Assembly (NCBI RefSeq): GCF_023130475.1
Contig: NZ_JAKHEX010000021.1
Coordinates: forward strand, 1 to 39,924
Length of the DNA stretch: 39,924 bases
Source: Aciditerrimonas ferrireducens
GTDB taxonomy: Bacteria > Actinomycetota > Acidimicrobiia > Acidimicrobiales > UBA8190
Direction of reading: 5' to 3'
Positions 31,967 through 38,696 of the stretch are shown here, piece after piece. A program made the translations under genes and the position numbers. How positions within the stretch are numbered: the first letter of the stretch is position 1; the number at the start of each line of letters is the position of its first letter. The notes under the pieces are model-generated. The model ran no database searches. It was not told where the DNA came from and worked only from the letters and a program-made list of their open reading frames with translations.

Positions 31967-32070
31967 TGGCCGCTCCTGCCGTCCCCGCCACACCGCGCCC
32001 GTCACAACGCGCGTCGTTGCCTGTCTCCCACGTACTGTGGCAATTCTTGGGTTTGACTGATTCCCACATC

Positions 32071-32099
32071 TGCTTAACATGGGAGCAAGCCCCCGTCAA
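32071..32099 (-). promoter_or_regulatory. candidate promoter of the Abhydrolase_10 gene
   Basis: On the minus strand, TTGACG (32099-32094) and TAAGCA (32076-32071) are separated by 17 nt, in the most AT-rich part of the 252-bp gap. This predicts a 5' leader of about 100 nt before the ATG at 31966. Confidence 0.45.
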
Positions 32100-32218
32100 G
32101 GGAAACAGGTATCTATTTTTGGCAAGCCGAATCGAGGTAGTGGCTCCCCGACCTTGAGACGAGGCGACGCCAAGCGTCGGCGTCCGGTGCCGACGTCCGC
32201 CGGCCTCGGCGTCGGGCT

Positions 32219-33457
32219 TCAGCGGCGCCGGGTGACCGCCAGAGTCATGCCTCGCCGTCGCAGCCGCTCGACCAGCGCCCAACCGAGCGCGGTCGCCGGG
32301 GTCAGCACGCCGGCCGCCTCGGGCAGCCGGTCCCGGTCCTCGGCCAGCGCCAGGGCGGCCTCGCTGAGCATGACGGCGGTCGCGGCGTAGCCCGGGTCGC
32401 CCGTGCCGGCGACCACGGACTCGTAGCGGGCCCCGGTGACGGTCCGGGCATGGAGCACGGACCGGAACCAGCCGGCTCGACGCGCCGCCGCCGAGGGACC
32501 CTGGCCTGGAGCGGGCAGGAGCCGATCGAGCAGACGCCGGATCCGCGGCTGCTCGAACGCCCGGAGCGCGAGGCCCTGGGCGGCCGCCAGCCCACCGGCT
32601 TCGACCAAGCCAGTGGCCCCTGGACGGCCGCCGGTGGCCTCCTGGTAGCGCAGTGCCCTGCCCCAGGCGTGGCCGAGAAGCGCGTTGGAACGCCGCACGA
32701 TCCGGGTGTTGAAAGGCGCCATGACGAACGGCGCGACCCAGCCGCCGGCCAGGTCACTCCAGCGAGGCGGCCACCGATCGGGCTGGTCGCCCAGATCCGG
32801 TTCGAGGGCCCGGGACGGCGAAAGGGCGTAGGGGTCCAGCACCACCGCCCATCCCCCCGGGTCGGCGGCCAGGGCCTCGAGCTGGGCCCGGTAGGAGTCG
32901 ATGGTCCCGCCGCTCAGCCCACCCCTGGCCCGGGCGACCAGGATGGCCTCGGCCAACGCTCCAGTCCCTTCGTCTTGGGCCGCCGACGCGGCCAGGAGGA
33001 CCGCCAGATCCGAGGGCACCGAGTCGTAGCCACAGGCGTGGACCAGCCGGCAGCCCTGCTTGACGGCCCGCTCGTGGAGCTCGTCCACGCATCGCCGGAC
33101 GAAGAGCACCTCCCCGGTGAGGTCGCAGTAGTCCGTCCCGCTCGCAGCGCACGCCTCGGCTAGGGGAAAACCCAGACGCTGATAAGGCCCGACCGTCGTC
33201 ACCACGACACGCGCCTGCTCCGCCACGGCCCGACAGCTGCGGGGGTCCAGGGCATCAAACCGGAGCCGGGCCCAGCCGGTGGCACCGGGCGTCGCCTCGG
33301 CCACGGCAGCAAGGCGGTCCGGCCGACGGCCAGCCAGGGCCACCCGCAGGCCGTCCTGGCTGGCCGCCGCCAGTTCGGCAGCCACCAACCCCCCGACGTA
33401 GCCGCTGGCTCCGGCCACGACCACGTCGAAGGGACGATCGCTTCTCTCCCCGACCAT
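32219..33457 (-). CDS. saccharopine-dehydrogenase-like / trans-acting enoyl reductase family protein
   Basis: A 412-residue NAD(P)-binding reductase. It begins DVVVAGASGYVGGLVAAELA (Rossmann loop, residues 11-29). VALAGRRPDRL, VVVTTVGPYQRLGFPLAEACAASGTDYCDLTGE and HACGYDSVPSDLA follow. These are the family blocks shared with mycobacterial Rv2449c and the trans-acting enoyl reductase of phenolic glycolipid synthesis (Rv2953). True saccharopine dehydrogenase is not implied. The ATG is leaderless-like, with TACGCT 7 nt upstream. The gene is divergent from the tRNA 53 bp away. The substrate is likely a lipid or polyketide intermediate. Confidence 0.87.
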   Translation of the reverse strand: MVGERSDRPFDVVVAGASGYVGGLVAAELAAASQDGLRVALAGRRPDRLAAVAEATPGATGWARLRFDALDPRSCRAVAEQARVVVTTVGPYQRLGFPLAEACAASGTDYCDLTGEVLFVRRCVDELHERAVKQGCRLVHACGYDSVPSDLAVLLAASAAQDEGTGALAEAILVARARGGLSGGTIDSYRAQLEALAADPGGWAVVLDPYALSPSRALEPDLGDQPDRWPPRWSDLAGGWVAPFVMAPFNTRIVRRSNALLGHAWGRALRYQEATGGRPGATGLVEAGGLAAAQGLALRAFEQPRIRRLLDRLLPAPGQGPSAAARRAGWFRSVLHARTVTGARYESVVAGTGDPGYAATAVMLSEAALALAEDRDRLPEAAGVLTPATALGWALVERLRRRGMTLAVTRRR

Positions 33458-33464
33458 CCGGGGC

Positions 33465-33470
33465 AGCGTA
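33465..33470 (-). promoter_or_regulatory. -10 hexamer of the reductase gene, leaderless arrangement
   Basis: TACGCT on the minus strand, 7 nt before ATG 33457. An identical TACGCT hexamer serves the divergent tRNA gene on the other strand. Confidence 0.5.
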
Positions 33471-33498
33471 CCGGCCTTCCAGGAAGCCCCTCGGCCGC

Positions 33499-33504
33499 TA
33501 CGCT
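33499..33504 (+). promoter_or_regulatory. -10 hexamer in front of the tRNA gene
   Basis: TACGCT ends 6 nt before the mature 5' G of the tRNA at 33511. At the usual spacing the transcript would start at or within a base or two of the mature tRNA end. Confidence 0.45.
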
Positions 33505-33510
33505 CCCGGC

Positions 33511-33583
33511 GCCGGCGTAGCTCAGTGGTCAGAGCAGGGGACTCATAATCCCTTGGTCGCGGGTTCGATCCCCGCCGCCGGTA
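33511..33583 (+). tRNA. tRNA with CAT anticodon (probably elongator tRNA-Met)
   Basis: The complete cloverleaf can be drawn. The acceptor stem is GCCGGCG with CGCCGGT (one G-U at pair 1-72). The D stem is GCTC/GAGC with loop AGTGGTCA. The anticodon stem is GGGGA/TCCCT around loop CTCATAA, anticodon CAT at 33544-33546. The variable loop is TGGTC, and the T arm GCGGG-TTCGATC-CCCGC. A73 follows and CCA is not encoded (bases read CCC). A CAT anticodon can also belong to a lysidine-modified tRNA-Ile; initiator tRNA is unlikely because the three G-C pairs of the anticodon stem are not in the initiator position. It is flanked by a reductase gene and a small membrane protein gene. Confidence 0.93.
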
Positions 33584-33631
33584 CCCGACGCCTACCAGCG
33601 AGCCCGGCCCTCGTTCGCCGCGACTGGGCCA

Positions 33632-34240
33632 CTACTGGATGCTGCTCGACGCGCTGAAGGTGCAGGCCGCTTCTGACGGGGCGAAGTGCAGGTAGCTCGT
33701 GCATTCGCCGAGGCTGATCGACCCGTGAGCGAGCGTGGCGGAGAGCGCCGAAGGGATCGAGCCAGGCGGCTGCGAGGCAGAACCGCTGTGCTGGGGCACG
33801 GCGAGGGGCGTCAGGGTCGCCACCGTCCCATCGTCCCCAACCGTTCCCCTGAACGTGAAGACCACCGAGGTCTGCCCGTCCTGGTAGACGAAGTCCACCG
33901 ATCCCCCGATGGACGATGCGGTGCTGGTGTTGAGCACCACGAAGTAATGGGGCGTCCCGACCCCCCCGTCGACGTAGACACCGGTCCCCACCAGGGGGGT
34001 CGACGCTGCCGCTGCCGTCGACGACGACCCCGGCGCATCCGAACCGGTCGCCGCCACCCGCTGTGGATGGCTGCTCGTCGACACCGACCCGGCGGACCCC
34101 GCAGCGGCCCGGACCGACGAAGAGCCGGGGTGGAGCAGGTAGCCCACGAAGCCAGCCACGACCAGCGACCCGAGGAGCGCCAGCCCCCGAACGGCAGGAC
34201 CCAGCAACCTCGTCCAGCCCCGTTGCGGACTTCCCGGCAT
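33632..34240 (-). CDS. small membrane-anchored extracytoplasmic protein, function unknown
   Basis: A 202-residue protein that I cannot assign. It has a basic N-terminus and one hydrophobic helix (VRGLALLGSLVVAGFVGYLL, about residues 17-37). A Ser/Ala/Gly/Thr-rich linker of about 50 residues follows. A folded beta-rich domain of about 120 residues comes next (GVYVDGGVGTPHYFVVLNTS, GGSVDFVYQDGQTSVVFTFRGTV). It has two cysteines near the C-terminus (GECTSYLHF, EAACTFSA) that could form a disulfide outside the cell. The ATG has GGAGGGGG upstream, and a TTTGCG-N17-TACTGT promoter lies 30 bp further up. Confidence 0.75.
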   Translation of the reverse strand: MPGSPQRGWTRLLGPAVRGLALLGSLVVAGFVGYLLHPGSSSVRAAAGSAGSVSTSSHPQRVAATGSDAPGSSSTAAAASTPLVGTGVYVDGGVGTPHYFVVLNTSTASSIGGSVDFVYQDGQTSVVFTFRGTVGDDGTVATLTPLAVPQHSGSASQPPGSIPSALSATLAHGSISLGECTSYLHFAPSEAACTFSASSSIQ

Positions 34241-34270
34241 CGCCCCCCTCCTGTTGGACGCAGCCGCCGG

Positions 34271-34299
34271 ACAGTACTCCCCTCGGTGCGCGGCGCAAA
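34271..34299 (-). promoter_or_regulatory. sigma70-type promoter of the small membrane protein gene
   Basis: On the minus strand, TTTGCG (34299-34294), a 17-nt spacer and TACTGT (34276-34271) give a leader of about 24 nt containing the GGAGGGGG ribosome-binding site. This is one of the few conventional promoters in the window. Confidence 0.5.
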
Positions 34300-34316
34300 G
34301 GCTGCCTGCCGGCGTC

Positions 34317-34333
34317 GCGGGCCAAGAGCCCGC
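34317..34333 (-). terminator. hairpin downstream of icd
   Basis: GCGGGC (34317-34322) and GCCCGC (34328-34333) form a 6-bp stem with loop CAAGA, about 115 bp after the isocitrate dehydrogenase stop and upstream of the next minus-strand promoter. A second, weaker pair, GTGCGG/CCGCAC, lies at 34390-34414, closer to the stop. Confidence 0.35.
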
Positions 34334-34448
34334 CCGGTGCCGGCCGGCCTGGTGCCGGTCCCTAGAGCCTACACCGGTCGGCCGGGTCGGTGCGGGCCCC
34401 GCTCGTCACCGCACGGACACCCCTACCCCCTGGGTCACCGCCTCTCGA

Positions 34449-35903
34449 TCACTGCCCTTGACCGAGCGAGAAGCCAGGCTCGCCGTCGAAGGTGAAAAGA
34501 CCCTCGGTCTTGATGAAGGGCTGGCCGGCTGCAACCAGGCGGCCGAGGAGGGCGACGACGTCGTCGTAGGCCACCGGGCTGGTGCCGTCGGGGGCCTGGA
34601 AGCGGCAGCGCCAGTGGTCGACGCAGAAGGTCTCGGGGATGCCGCCCGGGTAGACCTTCTGCCCACGGTTCGTGATCATCACCAGCTGCAGCGGGCCGGC
34701 GTTCGCCTCGAGGACCTTCGCCAGCTCCTCCACCGGCTGCCGGGAGTCCACGAAAACGTCGATGCCCACCAGTTCCTTCTTCGCCGGCGGCCGCTCCTTC
34801 ACCGCCACCGAGATCCGCTCGGCGCTCGCCGGGTAGTGCACGGCCCGCAAGGTCTTCGGCTCCTCGCCCAGCCGGGCGATGACGGCGTCGGCGAACTGCG
34901 ACGTGCCGACCTTCTCCTTGGAGACCTCGGGATCGAAGATGTCGTAGGTGTGCACCCCGTCCTCGATGGTCCGGAGCCACGCGTTGTGGACCCGCTCGGC
35001 CACGTCGCCCTGCCCGATGTGCACGAGCATCTGGACGGCGGCCAGCAGCAGGCCCGAGGGGTTCGCGACGTTCTGGCCGGCCCGCCGCGGCGCGGAACCG
35101 TGGATGGCCTCGAACATCGCGACCTCGCTCCCGATGTTGGCGCTCCCGGCGAGCCCGACCGAGCCGGCGATCTGGGCAGCCACGTCCGAGAGGATGTCGC
35201 CGTAGAGGTTCGGCAGCACCACCACGTCGAAGGCTTCGGGGGTGTCCGCGAGCTTGGCCGCCCCGATGTCGACGATCCAGTGCTCGGACTCCAGGTCCGG
35301 GTACTCCGCCGCTACCTCGTCGAAGACCCGGTGGAACAAGCCGTCCGTGATCTTCATGATGTTGTCCTTCGTGAAGCACGTGACCTTCGACCGGCCGTAG
35401 CGCCGGGCGTACTCGAAGGCGTACCGGATCAGCCGCTCGGTTCCCGGCCGGCTGATGAGCTTCAGGCACTGGGTGACGTCCTCGGTCTGGCGGTGCTCGA
35501 TCCCGCCGTAGAGGTCCTCCTCGTTCTCCCGGACGATGACCACGTCCATGCCCGGGTGCTTCGTGGCGATGAACGGCGAGTACGACGGGCACGGCCGGAC
35601 GTTGGCGAAGAGGCCGAAGGCCTTCCGGACCGTCACGTTCAGGCTCTTGTAGCCGCCTCCCTCGGGGGTCGTGATGGGGGCCTTCAAGAAGACCTTCGTC
35701 CGCCGGAGCGACTCCCAGGCCTCAGGACCGATCCCCGCCGTGTTGCCCGCCTTGTAGACGGCCTCGCCGATCTGGATGACGTCCACGTCCAGGTCGGCTC
35801 CACCTGACGTGATGATCCGCAGCGTGGCGTCCATGATCTCGGGCCCGATGCCGTCGCCGTAGGCGACCGTGATCGGGACCGTCCTGCTGGCCTGGGTGGT
35901 CAT
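34449..35903 (-). CDS. icd: NADP-dependent isocitrate dehydrogenase, long form
   Basis: It oxidatively decarboxylates isocitrate to 2-oxoglutarate in the TCA cycle. The 484-residue protein has TVAYGDGIGPEIMDATLRI, KSLNVTVRKAFGLFANVRPC (substrate arginines), VRENEEDLYGGIEHRQT, the Lys/Asp block TKDNIMKITDG, and LYGDILSDVAAQIAGSVGLAGSANIG followed by EAIHGSAPRRAGQNVANP. About 150 extra C-terminal residues (starting near VGIDVFVDSRQPVEELAKVL) form the additional domain of the Thermus/Rickettsia-type subfamily, not the E. coli type. ATG 35903 is supported by GGAAGGAG upstream; an in-frame GTG at 35924 would include that site. Confidence 0.95.
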   Translation of the reverse strand: MTTQASRTVPITVAYGDGIGPEIMDATLRIITSGGADLDVDVIQIGEAVYKAGNTAGIGPEAWESLRRTKVFLKAPITTPEGGGYKSLNVTVRKAFGLFANVRPCPSYSPFIATKHPGMDVVIVRENEEDLYGGIEHRQTEDVTQCLKLISRPGTERLIRYAFEYARRYGRSKVTCFTKDNIMKITDGLFHRVFDEVAAEYPDLESEHWIVDIGAAKLADTPEAFDVVVLPNLYGDILSDVAAQIAGSVGLAGSANIGSEVAMFEAIHGSAPRRAGQNVANPSGLLLAAVQMLVHIGQGDVAERVHNAWLRTIEDGVHTYDIFDPEVSKEKVGTSQFADAVIARLGEEPKTLRAVHYPASAERISVAVKERPPAKKELVGIDVFVDSRQPVEELAKVLEANAGPLQLVMITNRGQKVYPGGIPETFCVDHWRCRFQAPDGTSPVAYDDVVALLGRLVAAGQPFIKTEGLFTFDGEPGFSLGQGQ

Positions 35904-36053
35904 GCCGTGCTCCTTCCTCACCACGCCGCTCGATGACGCTCAGGACCCCTGGTCAGCGCAAGGGTCGCGGCCCGGGACCCGGGTCGCCGTCGGTTCCACT
36001 CCCGACACGAGGGGCCGGGTTCTCGGAACGCCCCGTCACCCCCCGCCGGGGCC

Positions 36054-36059
36054 ATGATA
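36054..36059 (-). promoter_or_regulatory. possible -10 hexamer upstream of icd
   Basis: TATCAT on the minus strand, about 150 bp upstream of the icd ATG, without a clear -35. I see no gene in the 238-bp gap 35904-36141. Confidence 0.3.
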
Positions 36060-36141
36060 GGTGAGTCCCCCGTTGCCCAGCAGGGCCAGGGCTCGGCCGC
36101 TCGGCGCCCGGTCCTCCGAAGCGGCGCTGGCTCCGGCGGCC

Positions 36142-37305
36142 TCAGGCCCCTGGTCGGGCGACCCGAGCCCCCTCGCCGAGGAGCTCTCGGAAGTTGCCCA
36201 CGAAGAAGCGCTCCCGCGCCTCGGGACCGACGCCCTCCATGGTGGCCAGGAACTTCCCGATCGGGTCCCGACCCCCCTCGGGGTGGGGGAAGTCGGAGGA
36301 GAACAGGAACAGCTCAGCCCCGGCCTGCTCGATCATCCACCCCACCGGTTCACCCGGGAACGGGGTGAACTTGAGGTGCTCCCGGACGATCTCGGTCGGT
36401 CGCCGGGCGAGTCGCCGGAGGGGCTCCTCGGTCCGGGAGAAGCTGTCGACGGCGTACTCCAAGCGCTGCAGCCAGGTCACCACCCATCCGGCGCCCTGCT
36501 CCATGCAGCCGCCCCGCAAACCCGGGAAGCGGTCGAAGACCCCGTCGAGCACCAGCACACCGAGGAAGACCTCCGGCGAGTGGGGGATGGCCAGGAAGTC
36601 CTTCGAGCGGACGTTCTCCCCACCCCCCAGGTGATCGGGCACCGGCATGCCGTTCTCGTGGAACCGGGGGTCCAGCAGCCGCCCTCCCCCGCCGACGTGC
36701 AGCACGAAGGGCACCCCGGCGTCGGCCAGCAGGCCCCAAAAGCCCTCCAGCGCCGGGTGGCTCGGCGACCGGTCGCCGGCCGGGCGAGACGGCACCATGA
36801 CCGCCGCGCACCCAAGGCCGATGGCCTCCTCGGCGAGGGACACCGCCCGGACCGGGTCGGCCAGCGGCACGTAGGCCACTGGCCGCAGCCGGCGGTCGAC
36901 GGCACAGAACTCGGCCATGGCCCGGTTGTGGGCCCGCGCACCGCCGTAGAGCAGGTCGAGGTCCCGGCCCAGGAAGGCGCTCGTGGCGAAGGTCGAGAAG
37001 ACGAGCTGGGCCTCGAACCCCAGCTGATCAAGAGCCAGGACCCGCTCGGTGGGGTCGAAGGCCCCGAGGGCCGACCAGCCCTTGTCCCGGAGCAGCCGTT
37101 CCTCCGCCTCGCGCCGCGCCTCAGCGTCTGCCACCCGGGCCTCGGCCCGCCGCCTGGCCTCCGCCACCACCCCCGCCACCGGGCCGCCGAGGACGTCCCG
37201 CAGCCGCTCCCGCACACCCGGCTCCGCGAAGCGTTCCAGCCAGCCCGGCACCTCCATCAGATGGCTGTCGGCATCGGCGCACACCAAGGTGCCTGCGTAC
37301 GACAT
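36142..37305 (-). CDS. amidohydrolase-family (ACMSD-like) metal-dependent hydrolase
   Basis: A 387-residue TIM-barrel hydrolase or decarboxylase of the amidohydrolase 2 group (PF04909-type). DADSHLMEVPGWLERFA at residues 10-26 replaces the usual HxH with DxxSH, as in many actinobacterial members. Other blocks are QLGFEAQLVFST, RAHNRAMAEFCAVDRRLRPVAYVPLADP, VPFVLHVGGGG (metal His), GVFDRFPGLRGGCMEQGAGWV, and FLFSSDFPHPEGGRDP, which carries the final catalytic Asp. Such proteins are frequent in actinobacterial aromatic and steroid degradation. A GAGGGGG-type ribosome-binding site precedes the ATG. The gene is divergent from the NDMA-type alcohol dehydrogenase, with an inverted repeat overlapping its likely -10. 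Confidence 0.87.
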   Translation of the reverse strand: MSYAGTLVCADADSHLMEVPGWLERFAEPGVRERLRDVLGGPVAGVVAEARRRAEARVADAEARREAEERLLRDKGWSALGAFDPTERVLALDQLGFEAQLVFSTFATSAFLGRDLDLLYGGARAHNRAMAEFCAVDRRLRPVAYVPLADPVRAVSLAEEAIGLGCAAVMVPSRPAGDRSPSHPALEGFWGLLADAGVPFVLHVGGGGRLLDPRFHENGMPVPDHLGGGENVRSKDFLAIPHSPEVFLGVLVLDGVFDRFPGLRGGCMEQGAGWVVTWLQRLEYAVDSFSRTEEPLRRLARRPTEIVREHLKFTPFPGEPVGWMIEQAGAELFLFSSDFPHPEGGRDPIGKFLATMEGVGPEARERFFVGNFRELLGEGARVARPGA

Positions 37306-37325
37306 GCCCCACCCCCTCGTCTCTG

Positions 37326-37345
37326 CCTGAATCGAATCCTATTCA
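37326..37345. promoter_or_regulatory. inverted repeat operator candidate overlapping a -10
   Basis: CTGAAT (37326-37331) and ATTCAG (37340-37345), separated by 8 bp, form a perfect 6-bp inverted repeat. On the minus strand the same bases contain TAGGAT (37340-37335), a good -10 for the amidohydrolase gene 30 bp away. A repressor of the TetR or GntR type bound here would block that promoter and could also affect the divergent dehydrogenase. Confidence 0.45.
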
Positions 37346-37533
37346 GTGGGTGGCGAAGGACAAGGGGCCACTCGATCGCCTCGAGGCCGGCTTCGGCGCG
37401 ATACTGGGCATCTCGACATACGACGTCCGACGACGGGGTCCGCCGGCTGTGGCACCTCGACGCTCAGGGCCGGGGGCGAACGCTGTGGTCGCCGCCACCG
37501 GGCCCTCGCCGCCGGCGAGGGGAGGGATGTCCG

Positions 37534-38646
37534 ATGCGTACCCACGCAGTCGCCTTGCTGGCCCCCGGCCAGGACTGGGAGGTCGTCGAGTTGGACCTCG
37601 ACCCGCCGAAGGTCGGCGAGGTGCTGGTCCGTTTCGAGGCCTCGGGCCTCTGCCACACCGACGAGCACTCGCACCAGGGCGACATGGTGCCCCGGTTCCC
37701 CATCGTCGGCGGCCACGAGGGTGCGGGCGTGGTCGAGGCCGTCGGGGAGGGTGTGACCCGGGTTCGGCCCGGGGACCACGTGGTCACCTCGTTCATCCCG
37801 GCCTGCGGGAAGTGCCGGTTCTGCGCCAGGGGCCAGTCCAACCTCTGCGACTTCGGCGCCCTGCTCATGGTCGGCTGCCTGCCCGACGAGACCTTCCGCT
37901 TCCACCTCGGGGATCAGGACGTCGGTGGCATGTTCGGCTTGGGAACCTTCTCCCAGTGGGCGGTGGTCTCCGAGCACGCCGTCATCCGGATCGACCCCGA
38001 CATCCCCTTCGAGGCGGCCGCCCTGGTCGGCTGCGGCGTCCCCACCGGCTGGGGGTCGGCGGTCCACGCTGCCAGGGTCCAGCCCGGTGACACCGTCGTC
38101 GTCTACGGCGTCGGAGGGGTGGGGAGCAACGCGGTCCAAGGAGCCCTCCACGCGGGGGCCGAGCACGTCGTCGCGGTGGACCCCCTGGAGAACAAACGCG
38201 AGTTCGCGAAGCGCCTGGGGGCGACTCACGGCGCCAGGGACGCCGAGGAAGCAGCGCGGATCGTCCAGGAGCTCACGCGGGGCGTGGGCGCCGACGCTGC
38301 CATCTTGACCGCCGGGTTGGTCACCCAGGAGCTGGTCAGTGCCGCCTACGCCGCGATCCGCAAGGGTGGCACGGTGGTCCTCACGGGGGTGAACAAGGCG
38401 GAGCTCCTGACCGTCCAGATCTCCGGCTTCGACCTGACGGTCATGGAGAAGCGCATCCAGGGCTCCCTCCTCGGGTCCTGCAACCCCTTCGAGGACGTTC
38501 CCCGCCTGCTCTCCCTCTACAAGTCCGGCCACCTCAAGCTCGACGAGCTCATCACCACCCGGTACCGACTCGACCAGGTCGGCCAGGCCTACGAGGACCT
38601 CCTGGCCGGCAAGAACATCCGGGGCGTCCTCGTCCACGAGCACTGA
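37534..38646 (+). CDS. NDMA-dependent (mycofactocin-type) zinc alcohol dehydrogenase
   Basis: A 370-residue medium-chain dehydrogenase. The catalytic zinc ligands are in SGLCHTDEH and VGGHEGAGVV. The structural zinc lobe is CGKCRFCARGQSNLC near residues 89-103, and the Rossmann loop VYGVGGVGSNAVQG lies near 189-202. The signatures MFGLGTFSQWAVV, GCGVPTGWGSAVHAA and ITTRYRLDQVGQAYEDLLAGKNIRGVL match the nicotinoprotein (NDMA-dependent, Rxyl_3153-like) family. In that family NAD stays tightly bound and is recycled by mycofactocin. The mycofactocin genes are not in the window. GGGGAGGG 7 nt upstream fixes the ATG. Confidence 0.92.
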   Translation: MRTHAVALLAPGQDWEVVELDLDPPKVGEVLVRFEASGLCHTDEHSHQGDMVPRFPIVGGHEGAGVVEAVGEGVTRVRPGDHVVTSFIPACGKCRFCARGQSNLCDFGALLMVGCLPDETFRFHLGDQDVGGMFGLGTFSQWAVVSEHAVIRIDPDIPFEAAALVGCGVPTGWGSAVHAARVQPGDTVVVYGVGGVGSNAVQGALHAGAEHVVAVDPLENKREFAKRLGATHGARDAEEAARIVQELTRGVGADAAILTAGLVTQELVSAAYAAIRKGGTVVLTGVNKAELLTVQISGFDLTVMEKRIQGSLLGSCNPFEDVPRLLSLYKSGHLKLDELITTRYRLDQVGQAYEDLLAGKNIRGVLVHEH

Positions 38647-38667
38647 GCCCGCCGGCTCCCGGGCTCA
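38644..38667. terminator. bidirectional terminator hairpin
   Basis: TGAGCCCG (38644-38651, starting at the dehydrogenase stop codon) pairs with CGGGCTCA (38660-38667) in an 8-bp perfect stem with an 8-nt loop. It lies between the convergent dehydrogenase and G1-peptidase genes. Confidence 0.6.
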
Positions 38668-38696
38668 CCGCAGCTGCGCCTCCTTCGCCGGCTCGC

